Origin: Rhodospirillaceae bacterium
GTDB taxonomy: Bacteria > Pseudomonadota > Alphaproteobacteria > Dongiales > Dongiaceae
NCBI GenBank assembly: GCA_016712715.1
Contig: JADJQM010000012.1
Span: 1 to 31,875 of the forward strand
DNA length: 31,875 bases
Direction of reading: 5' to 3'
Shown: positions 13,601-21,971 of the stretch, one piece after another
Layout: each line of letters starts with the position of its first letter
How positions within the stretch are numbered: position 1 is the stretch's first letter
Translations under genes and position numbers: made by a program
Notes under the pieces: generated by a model
Told to the model about the DNA's origin: nothing
The model's database searches: none
What the model saw: only the letters and a program-made list of their open reading frames with translations

Positions 13601-16096
13601 CTATCGGTTACGCTCACGACGAGCGTCCGTAACTGCGGCGCCGATTGGAGCGACCGCAGGATTGACCGAAGGGATGCGCGGATTGACGGCCGACTGAGCC
13701 GACACGCGGCCGATCTGATTGATGATAGGCGTCGAGCCGAGCGCCATGCTCATCACTTTGGCCAGCGGCCCTTCTTGCACGGCGAGCAATCGAAGCAGGG
13801 CTTGGCCGGCGTTCTTCGTGAACTGCGCCACGTTGTAGGACGTGCCGGACGGGTTCGGATCTTTGTAGGCAATCTGTTTCATCGCGTAGGAGAAGCGGCG
13901 CATGAGGGCGATCTCGGCAGGATCGAACAGTTCCCGCATGGCCGATTGCTGCTTCTGCATGGCTTGGTCGATGTTCTTCGCCAGCATCGTCGGCGTTCGC
14001 ACGTTGCCGGCGGGGTCTTTCGTCAGGTTGAGCCAATAGCCGAGCTTCAGGTCATCGACGACGGCTTTGGCCTGGTCCTCTGGCAAGTACGTCTGCACGC
14101 CGCGCTTGATGAGGCGCACAGCCTCGATCGCGCCGGGCTTGATGTCGGCTTGCGGCGTGGTGCCGAACAGTTGCCGCACAATGCCCTCGGGACTGTCGGT
14201 CTTGTCCATGATGTTCTGGACTAGGCGACGACCCGGCTCCGAGACCCCGCGAAAATCGCGCTCCGAGAAGATGCTGCGCCAGCCAGACGTCGCATCCCGC
14301 GCCGCGCGCATGGCCTCGAATGTGCCCGCATCACCAATCAGGAGCGCCTGATCCTCGGCCTCCTTGATCCACTTGTTGAACCCGCCGTAAACGCGGCCAG
14401 CTACATCCTTGTCAGAACCCTCGGCTTTGCTCATCATCTTGAGCAACGATCGCCGAAGCGCGTCGATCTCTGGCACAGTTGCTTCGCCAAGGAATTCATC
14501 AGCCGTTTGCAACGGATCACCCTTGCGGAACTTGCGCAGCATGTCCAGCATGACATTGCTGACCGGCGTGACCGGCTTTTCAGCGGCTAGCGGTGCCAAG
14601 TCGCCAATCTCTTGCGCAATCTGGCGCGGCAACAGATTGAGCGCATCTTCCGTGGCGTAGGTCGGACCTACCTTGTCCCACGCCTCTTTCTCAATCTTCT
14701 TTGCCGTCTCCCGCGCAGCCTGCAATCCGCCCTGGATGTTCTCGCCGATTGCCACCGGGGGAACATTGCCAGACCCGCGACTAGGCGCAATCCGGGCTGC
14801 AATGCTCTTGGGGCCGTCCCCCATCACGGCATCAGAGATAGCCTGCCTCTGCGCCTGATCGTGGCGGGTGATGATCTCCCGCGCCAGGTCGCCCAGGATG
14901 TTGCGCCGCATGGCCTCCTCGTTGGCGAGGTAATCCGGCCGCTTGGTGATCTGGCCACGAGTGCCCTGGATGCCAAACTCGCGGCCGGCGACTGTCTGGC
15001 CAGCCACAGGACCGCTACCCGTGCGGGCGTATTCCTTGGCGAACTGCGCCGCGATGTCCTCCGGCAGATCGGCCGGGTTGAGGCCCGCCGCCTTTGCCGC
15101 CTCGACGCCGCGCGGCGTGAGCGTCCCGGCTGAGCGATTGAATAGACCCGGCTCCGTGACCAGCTTGCGCCACAGGCTTCCAGCGATCGGAGCCAGCCCA
15201 TGCAGGCCTGCGGTGAGTGTTCCCACAACGCCTGCTTTTGTCGGATCTGGCGCCTTCTCAGACCCAAGAAGGAATGCACCTGTGTCCTGCAACAGACTGA
15301 CGGAGCCAGCACCGAGGCCTTGACCGGCCATGCCGAACAACCCATTGCCCGGCATTACGGCTCCCGCCATCCGGCCCATGAGCATATAGGGCGCCGCCTG
15401 CCCAACGAAGTCGCGGACATCCTCGCCCTCGAGCCCCGGCCGATTGACATAGGCCTTCTGCGGTAGACCGTTGGCCCCCCGATAGTTGACGATCACCGCG
15501 CCGTGCGCGTCCTTTTCCAGCCCGATGAAGCGATCTCCGAGGGCATTCTTGACGATGTTTCCCTGCGCCTCGTCGTCACTGGTCAGAGCTGCGCCGGCAA
15601 CGATTTTCCAGTATTTTCCAAAGTTCTCAGGCACGCCGCCCTGGTCGTACTCCTTTTCGAGTTGCGTTCGGATCGACGGCAGATCGCCATAGCGCGGGTC
15701 TTTGCGGCCCATGACGTTGTTGACGAACCACTCGCCCCAACCTTCTTTTTCAATCGGCTTGAAGCCTGGAAAGGGTGGGGTCTTTCCCGGCGCTTGTGCG
15801 GGGCGTTGCGGGGTTGGCGTGCCGTCGCCGAATATCAGATCTTCGAACTCGGAATCCTTGAGCGTGCGCATTCCTGGCTTCTGTGCAGGCGCGGCCGGTT
15901 GCGACTCCTGATCGACCATGCCGCCGAACTTTGGCGCGGCTTCTGGCTTGAACTGGAAGCGCGGCGGGGCCGGCGACCGACTGCCAGGACGTTCGACGGG
16001 GGCCGGGCGCGGGATCGGATCAGGCCGCTGGATAGGCGCTTGCGTCTTGACCAAATACGGGTCTTCGTCGCCAAAAATCAGCGCTTCCAAGTCCAT
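13601..16096 (-). CDS. Large internal virion (ejection) protein
   Basis: 831 residues from ATG 16096, overlapping the preceding stop as TGATG. The first 110 residues are Pro-rich and disordered and carry two copies of a short motif: LEALIFGDED near residue 3 and FEDLIFGDG near residue 83. The rest is largely helical, with a Gly/Ala-rich hydrophobic middle (GRMAGAVMPGNGLFGMAG region) that could insert in or cross a membrane. Size, composition and position between the P22-type tail genes and the fibre fit podovirus ejection proteins that pass into the host envelope with the DNA. No enzymatic domain was recognised. Confidence 0.65.
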   Translation of the reverse strand: MDLEALIFGDEDPYLVKTQAPIQRPDPIPRPAPVERPGSRSPAPPRFQFKPEAAPKFGGMVDQESQPAAPAQKPGMRTLKDSEFEDLIFGDGTPTPQRPAQAPGKTPPFPGFKPIEKEGWGEWFVNNVMGRKDPRYGDLPSIRTQLEKEYDQGGVPENFGKYWKIVAGAALTSDDEAQGNIVKNALGDRFIGLEKDAHGAVIVNYRGANGLPQKAYVNRPGLEGEDVRDFVGQAAPYMLMGRMAGAVMPGNGLFGMAGQGLGAGSVSLLQDTGAFLLGSEKAPDPTKAGVVGTLTAGLHGLAPIAGSLWRKLVTEPGLFNRSAGTLTPRGVEAAKAAGLNPADLPEDIAAQFAKEYARTGSGPVAGQTVAGREFGIQGTRGQITKRPDYLANEEAMRRNILGDLAREIITRHDQAQRQAISDAVMGDGPKSIAARIAPSRGSGNVPPVAIGENIQGGLQAARETAKKIEKEAWDKVGPTYATEDALNLLPRQIAQEIGDLAPLAAEKPVTPVSNVMLDMLRKFRKGDPLQTADEFLGEATVPEIDALRRSLLKMMSKAEGSDKDVAGRVYGGFNKWIKEAEDQALLIGDAGTFEAMRAARDATSGWRSIFSERDFRGVSEPGRRLVQNIMDKTDSPEGIVRQLFGTTPQADIKPGAIEAVRLIKRGVQTYLPEDQAKAVVDDLKLGYWLNLTKDPAGNVRTPTMLAKNIDQAMQKQQSAMRELFDPAEIALMRRFSYAMKQIAYKDPNPSGTSYNVAQFTKNAGQALLRLLAVQEGPLAKVMSMALGSTPIINQIGRVSAQSAVNPRIPSVNPAVAPIGAAVTDARRERNR

Positions 16097-17397
16097 CAGA
16101 TGTCCATCCCGTACTTGGACCGGATGTGCGCCCGGACAGCCCCGTTGATCTGATCGTCACCGGCGTCTGGGAACTGCTGCTTGATTTGCTGGCGCACCTG
16201 CTTGCCGTCCTCGAGGATGATGCCTTTCATGCGCTCGAGCGGAACCGCGCGTGCGGCCGCTTCCTTGTCGCCGTTCCAGGGCTGGCCGTTGAAGCCGTAT
16301 TGGCGCAGATAGCGGGTGCGTGCCACGGCCAATTCCGCCGCGCGCTGCGTGGCCTTGATCTTGGCCATGAACGCAGTCGGGCCGTCGTCCATGTTCGGCT
16401 GAGCCGAGATGATCCGCTTGGCTTCCTCCACTCCCATCGCGGCGCCCGTGATTTCCTTGATGTAGCGGTTGAGGTTGTCCACGGTGTCGCGGCGGAAGGC
16501 CGTATATTGGGCGTGCTGCTGAATCTGTTCCGGCGTGAGCTTCGATCGTGTCGCGTCAAACTTGTCGAGCCAGGACACGCCGTATTGCTTGGCCTGCTCC
16601 TCGAACGTCAGGAACTCCGGCCGGAACTGGCGCGCGATCTCGCGCATGCGGCCGAGCTGTTCCGTAAGATTGACCTCGGTTTTACCGATCTCGTTGAGCG
16701 CCTCTTTCGGGAGCTTCGTCGGGTCGGCAGGGTCGGCAATCATCTTGCCCGCTTCGCCCTTGCCCTTGTAGGCGAGAAGGAAGCCAAGCATGCGAGCCTT
16801 ACTTGCCGGCATCGGTCCCATCGGCGTTTGGACGACTGGATCTTGCGGCTGTGCCGGGGCCTGCTGCGGCTGTCCTGGTGCTGCCTGCGTGCGGATCAGC
16901 ATCGGATCGCCGGTCGGCGCGGGCGGTTCAAGCCCAGTCGTGGCCGGCGTCATGATCGCCGGGCGCTCCGGCGTCGGCGCATACGACTGCGGACGGATCG
17001 GTGACGACGGAGCGGGCACCGGCTGCTGGCCAACGCCGAACTGCTGCATGATGATTTGGTCCATGGCGTCTTTCTGCTGCGCCTGCCGCGCCTGGGCCTG
17101 CAACAGTTCGATCTGCGCCGCGAGTTGGTTGCGCTTCAGCGGCAGCATGCCCGTCTCAGCGTTCTGCTGTGCCAACTGAGCCTCGAGCATCTTCATGCGA
17201 AGCGGGTCCATAGCCGCCTCGCGCTCCATGCGCTGGCGATCAAACCCAAGCCGCTCCCGGTCCATGCCCATGCGCTCTTGCTGCATGCCATAGTCCCGAT
17301 CCAACTGCCGCTGCTTCATGGCCCGGCCGAGGGCGTTCTCGATCGGCGTGAAGTCGAGCAGGTTGACCTGCCCCATGGTGTATTGGGGAAGCGCCAT
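16096..17397 (-). CDS. Internal virion protein, coiled-coil rich
   Basis: 433 residues from ATG 17397. The N-terminal quarter is a long Met/Arg/Gln-rich helix (QERMGMDRERLGFDRQRMER, then KMLEAQLAQQNAE and AQIELLQAQARQAQQ), followed by a Pro-rich linker (about 120-200) and a helical C-terminal domain with VEEAKRIISAQPNMDDGPTAF and YLRQYGFNG. This pattern is common in podovirus core/ejection proteins. It is coupled to the 831-residue protein and follows the gene at 17401-18125 by 3 nt. Ejection protein is the likely role, by analogy. Confidence 0.65.
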   Translation of the reverse strand: MALPQYTMGQVNLLDFTPIENALGRAMKQRQLDRDYGMQQERMGMDRERLGFDRQRMEREAAMDPLRMKMLEAQLAQQNAETGMLPLKRNQLAAQIELLQAQARQAQQKDAMDQIIMQQFGVGQQPVPAPSSPIRPQSYAPTPERPAIMTPATTGLEPPAPTGDPMLIRTQAAPGQPQQAPAQPQDPVVQTPMGPMPASKARMLGFLLAYKGKGEAGKMIADPADPTKLPKEALNEIGKTEVNLTEQLGRMREIARQFRPEFLTFEEQAKQYGVSWLDKFDATRSKLTPEQIQQHAQYTAFRRDTVDNLNRYIKEITGAAMGVEEAKRIISAQPNMDDGPTAFMAKIKATQRAAELAVARTRYLRQYGFNGQPWNGDKEAAARAVPLERMKGIILEDGKQVRQQIKQQFPDAGDDQINGAVRAHIRSKYGMDI

Positions 17398-17400
17398 CCG

Positions 17401-18125
17401 TTATTGACCCTTCCCGGTCCAGTTGTTGCCCATGAGCGTGGACCCGCCCGGCGTGCCACCGCCGAACGCAAACGGGAGTGTTGCCCCGCCCGTGAACGGA
17501 GCCGCCGCCAATGCCGCGACCTTCAGCAGATTGTTGCCGAAGATCCCGTCAGCCGCCGCGAGAGAGTTCTGGTAGTTGATGGCGTTGCCGGCCTGCTGCT
17601 GGCCGAGGTTCATGCGCATCTGGCCCAGCATGCCGCCGGTCTGGTTGGCGTAGCCGGCGAGCGCGTTCGCAGCGCCCATGCCCTGCTGTCCCATGCCGGC
17701 GAGGCGCTGCATGTAGGTGTCGAAGTCCTGCGAGCCGCGATCGAGCATGGCCTTGCTCATGGCGTACCGGGAATTGCCGCTGTCCAGCATGCCCAGCCGG
17801 TTGAACTGCCGCGACATGGCCTTGAGGGCGTTGTCCTCGTTGTACTGGCGGAAGGGATCGGCGCCGGCGTAGTTCTGGAAGGCCCCCCGCTGCGCATCGG
17901 CGCCGTCGAGCCCGAGAAACGTGCCATAGAGCTTGTTCGCTCCAAGCCCCTGCTGTGCGTAGGGTTGAAGGTGCGCGTTGCCCTGCTCGTTGTAGTCCTT
18001 GATATAGCCGGAGCCCTGGTCGAAGCCCTGTTGCAAGTTCGCCGACGACTGCCGATGGCTTCCTCCGCGCGACGTTTCTGACTGTCGCCCGTGAAGCTGC
18101 CCCACAGACTGCCCAATGATGCCAT
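17401..18125 (-). CDS. Virion protein with one frameshift near its start
   Basis: The gene should start at ATG 18125 (MASLGSLWGSFTGDSQKRRA), but that frame is lost near 18052. Restoring one base there joins it to the long frame that begins SSANLQQGFDQGSGYIKDYN and runs to 17401. Total about 241 residues. The body is Gly/Ala/Gln-rich with NRLGMLDSGNSRYAMSKAMLDRG and ends in a hydrophobic LLKVAALAAAPFTGGATLPFAFGG segment. Similar small Gly-rich proteins sit beside ejection proteins in many podoviruses and may be injected. The frameshift has no slippery heptamer, so sequence error or mutation is preferred. Confidence 0.65.
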
Positions 18126-18134
18126 GTCAGTCCC

Positions 18135-18422
18135 TCACGAGATCACGGCGCGATCGGTCACGCGCCGCCATTGACCGCCGACCGAAAACGCCAGAACAGC
18201 GCCGCCGGCCTCATCCATCACCAGCACGAGCTGGCCGTCTTCATCCGACGACGGCAGGCCCCGTTGGGACCCGGTCGGGTTGATGTAGACCGTGGGCACT
18301 TTCGGCGGTGCCGCGCCGGACACCGCGTCAATCACGCCATGGAACGCGCGCAGCCACGTTTCTGTGAACGTCTGGTTGTTGCGGCTGATGCGATCCTCGG
18401 GACGCGGGCGGATGATCGTCAA
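18135..18422 (-). CDS. Small tail-associated protein, TTG start
   Basis: 95 residues starting at TTG 18422, whose last two bases overlap the TGA of the gene before it (TTGA), with GGGGAG just upstream. It has a helical start (ISRNNQTFTETWLRAFHGVID) and ends with GQLVLVMDEAGGAVLAFSVG then WRRVTDRAVIS, a pattern known from short phage tail proteins next to fibre or gp10-like genes. It probably has a small tail accessory role. Confidence 0.65.
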   Translation of the reverse strand: MTIIRPRPEDRISRNNQTFTETWLRAFHGVIDAVSGAAPPKVPTVYINPTGSQRGLPSSDEDGQLVLVMDEAGGAVLAFSVGGQWRRVTDRAVIS

Positions 18423-19867
18423 GTTCTCCCCTTCGTCGCTGCGATGGATGCGCCCATGAAGCTCCGCACCACTGCCGCCGAAGCCGAGAACTTGAACACC
18501 GCGCCGCGATGATCGGCCTGGCCAAGCCCTGCCCACGACAACCGCGTCCGCGTCTGACCCTGGCGGCCAAGCGGCCGGCTGATCTCATTCCCGAACGTCT
18601 CGCCGTCCCGGCTGATGCTCATCGACACCGTGGGATCGAGATCGGCCGGCGTCGTCGTGTTGAGCCCGACGCCCGTCGCGCAGCCCAGATAGACCTGATG
18701 CATGGTGATCGGCTCAGGAAACGCATGCAGCGTCGGCGTTTGCAGCGTCACCACATGCGGGTCAGAGCCCTCGGCATGCACGTCGCCGTCGATGCGGTAG
18801 AGCGTCGGAGAGGCCCGATCGCCAGCGAGCACCGTGTTGCCAATGACGCAGATCGAGCCAACGCGCCAATGGTCATAGCCGTAGCTCAGTTGCTCATGCC
18901 AAAGGTTGGTCGCCGTGTTGTAGACCCACGTCGTCACATTTGGGATAGTCCAGGCGATATAGGCATGCCCGTCCATCGTGTAGGCACATGCACGAATGGT
19001 CGAAGGATCGGCGCACCTGCGAAAATCCCGGTCCACCGAATGCGAGGAAATCTTGCGCGGCGATGTGCCGTCGAGCAGGACCACGCCAGCGAACGAGCCG
19101 TATTGATCCGTCGCGGCCCATGCGATGGAGCTCGTCACCAAGTCCTTCGTGACGATCGGCGCGGCGATGACCGAGCCGGCCGCATAACAGCCGATGTCCG
19201 TGGCCGTCTGGAACTGGAACGGCAGGCCGCTATCCGCGCCCGAATAGGCCCACTCCTCGAATGACCTCGGCCCGAAGGCCAGGACCGACTTACCGCGCGC
19301 GAGCACCCGCATGCCGCCGTCGGGGTTGGCTTGTGCGCCCGCGATCGCGAGGTTGTCCCAATCGGTAGCGTCGTTGATCTCCGATGCCCGGAGATAGCCA
19401 GAGGCGTCGATGGTGACGAAGTGGTTGCCGACGCAAGCCACGTCGAGCGGCGTTCCAAAGTCAGTGTCCGTCACGTCGATGGTGCTGCCGCCCTGGACAT
19501 ACTTGCCGATTCCGTCACACACGATCAGCGTTTGCGTGCCGGTTTGACGGGCATTGCGGGCCATGCCCACCCAGCCATCCGAGGGAATGCCACCCAACAC
19601 CGTGGCCGAACCGCCCGCGTTGAATTGCTGGATGGTGCGCCCGATCACACCGATGCCGATCCCATCGACCTCGAGCATCCCGCGCACGCCGCCGGTTCCT
19701 GAGAACGACCCGACCGAGGCAAGCCCCGGCGTTGCCCGTGCCACGAAGTTGCGCTTCGCCTCCTCGCCCGTGATTTCGATGCGGGCATTGATGAGGCGTG
19801 CAACACCCTCGAGAGGATCGTAGCCTTTGACCGATTGGGTGCCGAGAGCCAGGGGGCGGATGTTCAT
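18419..19867 (-). CDS. P22 gp10-like packaged-DNA stabilisation / tail hub protein
   Basis: 482 residues from ATG 19867, close to the about 470 residues of P22 gp10. Beta-rich throughout with propeller-like repeats: VGNHFVTIDASGYLRAS, RGKSVLAFGPRSFEEWAYSG, HAYIAWTIPNVTTWVYNTATN and SICVIGNTVLAGDRASPTLYRIDG. In P22 the protein joins the portal/adaptor channel to the tail needle and keeps DNA inside. Neighbours fit exactly: the gp4-like adaptor is immediately upstream (1-nt overlap) and small tail proteins are downstream. Confidence 0.75.
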   Translation of the reverse strand: MNIRPLALGTQSVKGYDPLEGVARLINARIEITGEEAKRNFVARATPGLASVGSFSGTGGVRGMLEVDGIGIGVIGRTIQQFNAGGSATVLGGIPSDGWVGMARNARQTGTQTLIVCDGIGKYVQGGSTIDVTDTDFGTPLDVACVGNHFVTIDASGYLRASEINDATDWDNLAIAGAQANPDGGMRVLARGKSVLAFGPRSFEEWAYSGADSGLPFQFQTATDIGCYAAGSVIAAPIVTKDLVTSSIAWAATDQYGSFAGVVLLDGTSPRKISSHSVDRDFRRCADPSTIRACAYTMDGHAYIAWTIPNVTTWVYNTATNLWHEQLSYGYDHWRVGSICVIGNTVLAGDRASPTLYRIDGDVHAEGSDPHVVTLQTPTLHAFPEPITMHQVYLGCATGVGLNTTTPADLDPTVSMSISRDGETFGNEISRPLGRQGQTRTRLSWAGLGQADHRGAVFKFSASAAVVRSFMGASIAATKGRT

Positions 19868-20532
19868 CAGCGGCCCGGCACCATGCGGATGATGGGCTCG
19901 CGGTCCATGTCGCGGGCCTGTGCCGTCAGAAGCCCAGCCCGCTGCGTGATGCGCGGCACGTCCTTGCCGTAAAGGTCAGACAACCGATCCGCGAGCGCAT
20001 ATGTCACCAAGTCCAGATGCTCGCTCGGCACGTCGATGTCATTCGACAAGCTGTCGATGTCCTCGATCACGCGCTGGTAGGTGTATCGGATGGTTTCCGT
20101 CGTCACCGATGCCGGCACCGGCCAGACGTAGAGCGTCCCGGCTGCGCGTTGTGGGTCGAAGTAGTACGTGGTCGGCACGCCCGTCGATGTCTTGAGCGGC
20201 AAGTCGTAGTATTCCTGCCGCGTCAACTCGAGCATCGGCAAGTCGCGACCGTTGGCGTCCCTGTATCTGGCATCGATCACGCGATAAGGGCGCGGTGACA
20301 GCGCATAGGAGGCCGTGCCCGCCACCAGCGTTGCCGAGCCTTCCGTCTGTCGAAAGATGTGCGGGCCGGCGTTCTGCCAGCCCTTCAGCATCAGATTGAG
20401 TTGCGTCTTGGCGATCGCCGCATCTTCGCCGCTCGGGTCTTCAAACACCGCTGCTACGCCGATCAGGCGCAGAGCGTGGGTGATGACCTGGGATGCCGTC
20501 AGGCTGTAGTCGATGGAACCGGACGTTGCCAT
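19867..20532 (-). CDS. P22 gp4-like head-to-tail adaptor (tail tubular) protein
   Basis: 221 residues from ATG 20532. Helical start (ASQVITHALRLIGVAA, AAIAKTQLNLMLKGWQNAG) followed by a beta-rich middle (SYALSPRPYRVIDARYRD, LPMLELTRQEYYDLP, YFDPQRAAGTLYVWPVP) and a C-terminal helix (LDLVTYALADRLSDLYG). This is the usual pattern of podovirus adaptors that sit under the portal ring. Overlaps both neighbours by 1 nt, so translation is coupled. Confidence 0.75.
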   Translation of the reverse strand: MATSGSIDYSLTASQVITHALRLIGVAAVFEDPSGEDAAIAKTQLNLMLKGWQNAGPHIFRQTEGSATLVAGTASYALSPRPYRVIDARYRDANGRDLPMLELTRQEYYDLPLKTSTGVPTTYYFDPQRAAGTLYVWPVPASVTTETIRYTYQRVIEDIDSLSNDIDVPSEHLDLVTYALADRLSDLYGKDVPRITQRAGLLTAQARDMDREPIIRMVPGR

Positions 20533-20768
20533 CAGAGATCGCTCGCCGTAACGTCGTTGTCATCGAGAAACACGTCGCTCGGCTCCGACCTGGGGTTGGG
20601 CACCGCCTGCTTATCGGCACGCCCGCGCACGAAGTCCTGGGGGTGCCGCGTCTCCCAATCCTTTCGGCAGACGCGGGCCTTATCCCACCGCATGCGCGTC
20701 TGCGACGAGCGGAACTTGCCGCCGCATTCGTCGCAAATCACGTAGTAGTCACCCGAGACGTAGCTCAC
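20532..20768 (-). CDS. Small zinc-ribbon-like phage protein
   Basis: 78 residues from ATG 20768. Contains ICDECGGKFRSS, then MRWDKARVCRKDWETRHPQDF, a well conserved short protein in podovirus head-tail regions. A metal site is expected, but the fourth Cys of the usual CxxCW pair is Asp here (CRKDW), with a His two residues further on. The C-terminus is acidic. The role is unknown; the gene is coupled to the adaptor gene. Confidence 0.7.
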   Translation of the reverse strand: MSYVSGDYYVICDECGGKFRSSQTRMRWDKARVCRKDWETRHPQDFVRGRADKQAVPNPRSEPSDVFLDDNDVTASDL

Positions 20769-21148
20769 GATTTCTCCATCTCGAGGATGATCGTGTAGGC
20801 ATCCGCAGCGGTGTGGCCCACCGTCGTGAACATGATGTCGCCGGTCACGCCAGCCCCGGCGTTGTTGGGCAGGCCACCGAACGCGGTGAAGTCGAGCGTG
20901 CCCTCACCGTCTGTTGGCGTCTGGAAGGCCAGAACATCGGTCGTAGCGTCCCACAACACACGGACGCTCATGCCGGTGGTGACGTAGTGACACCGCATGA
21001 TGCGAACGCTGGACGGCGCACCGGAGAGAGCAGATACGTCTACCTTGAGCACGGCAGACTCGCCCGTCCCGTCAGAAACGTTGGTGAACTTCATCACCAC
21101 ATTTTTGCGACCATCGACGATGGTCTGGGAGGCAACAGCGTCCGCCAT
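20765..21148 (-). CDS. Hypothetical virion structural protein
   Basis: 127 residues from ATG 21148. Beta-rich sequence (NVVMKFTNVSDGTGESAVLKVDVSAL trimmed motifs such as VMKFTNVSDGTGES and SVRVLWDATTDVLAF) with a Gly-rich turn (GGLPNNAGAGVTGDIMF). It lies between the lectin-like protein and the zinc-ribbon gene. Probably a head-surface or head-tail protein; there is no firm family. Confidence 0.6.
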   Translation of the reverse strand: MADAVASQTIVDGRKNVVMKFTNVSDGTGESAVLKVDVSALSGAPSSVRIMRCHYVTTGMSVRVLWDATTDVLAFQTPTDGEGTLDFTAFGGLPNNAGAGVTGDIMFTTVGHTAADAYTIILEMEKS

Positions 21149-21150
21149 TG

Positions 21151-21906
21151 TTACCTCTCAATGATGATCGTGATGTAATCCAGCGACAGGATGTCGGCGC
21201 CGGTATCCGTGCACTCAATGCCGAACCCGACCGTCATCTCCGTGTCCGGGAGCAGGTCGCCAGACGTGGAGGACGTGACCGAAGCCGAGCCGGACGCCGT
21301 GATCGTGCCGTCAGCCGACTCGCGCCAGGCGTAGACCTTGTTGGCGCCGTCGTAATAGGCCGTCAGGATGACCCAGGTGTCGTCGGCCATCGTGCCGAGA
21401 GCGATCGAGACCTCGGTCGAGGCCGTCTTGCCGGCGACGAACTGCAGCGTGTCAGGCGTTGCGAGCGCGCCCCGGAACATGAACTGATCGGACGGTTCGG
21501 TCGCCGTCGCGTCATCGGCGGCAATGTGCATGCCGACGTGGAAGGCGTCCTTGTCGGCGTCCTCGACCTTCATGCGGACGCGCATCCAGGCCTTTTTGCC
21601 GGCCTGGAGCTTGAACGGTTCATGGACCGTCGTGTTGGTGGCCCACTGGTAGTTGCTCGAGTCGTTGGCGCTCGAACCGGTCTCTGTCGTGGCAACGCCG
21701 CCGTTGGCATCGGTCACGGCCAGAGCGACAGCCGTTCCGGTCGCATCGGCATGCCAACCGGTGACGCCGGCAGCCGAAATCGTCGCCGACGTGAAGTCGT
21801 CATGGAAGATGATGTGCTTGGTCGGATCGGGGACTGGCAGGGACGCGAGAACGTGGTCGGCGGGACGGTTGGTGACGCCGGAGGGATAGCGAACGGGTGC
21901 GGGCAT
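21151..21906 (-). CDS. Lectin-like beta-sandwich head protein
   Basis: 251 residues from ATG 21906 with AAAGGA upstream. After IIFHDDFTSATISAAGVTGW the chain alternates beta strands in the manner of concanavalin-A-like sandwiches (AWMRVRMKVEDADKDAFHVGM, QFMFRGALATPDTLQF, WVILTAYYDGANKVYAWRE), ending DILSLDYITIIIER. It is the first gene after the capsid gene and is preceded by a three-way-junction RNA. It may be a capsid decoration protein. The fold is an inference from strand pattern. Confidence 0.55.
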   Translation of the reverse strand: MPAPVRYPSGVTNRPADHVLASLPVPDPTKHIIFHDDFTSATISAAGVTGWHADATGTAVALAVTDANGGVATTETGSSANDSSNYQWATNTTVHEPFKLQAGKKAWMRVRMKVEDADKDAFHVGMHIAADDATATEPSDQFMFRGALATPDTLQFVAGKTASTEVSIALGTMADDTWVILTAYYDGANKVYAWRESADGTITASGSASVTSSTSGDLLPDTEMTVGFGIECTDTGADILSLDYITIIIER

Positions 21907-21920
21907 TGGTCAATCCTTTC

Positions 21921-21960
21921 TGAGAGCGTTCCGAGGAACGGCCCCGAAGGGCCGCTCTCA
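21921..21960 (-). promoter_or_regulatory. Perfect 40-nt three-way-junction RNA element after the capsid gene
   Basis: On the minus strand: stem P1 TGAGAGC/GCTCTCA (7 bp), P2 GGCCC-TTCG-GGGCC (extra-stable C(UUCG)G loop), P3 GUUCC-UC-GGAAC (or 4 bp with a CUCG loop). Every base outside the loops is paired and no junction base is free. It starts 11 nt after the capsid stop and ends before the AAAGGA site of the next gene. There is no T tract. It may protect or process the capsid mRNA or partly terminate transcription. Confidence 0.75.
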
Positions 21961-21971
21961 GGGGTTGAGGA

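Noticed and set aside
21921..21960. tRNA-like or intrinsic terminator reading of the three-way junction
   Set aside because: It is far too short for a tRNA, lacks an anticodon arm, and has no T tract after the stem.
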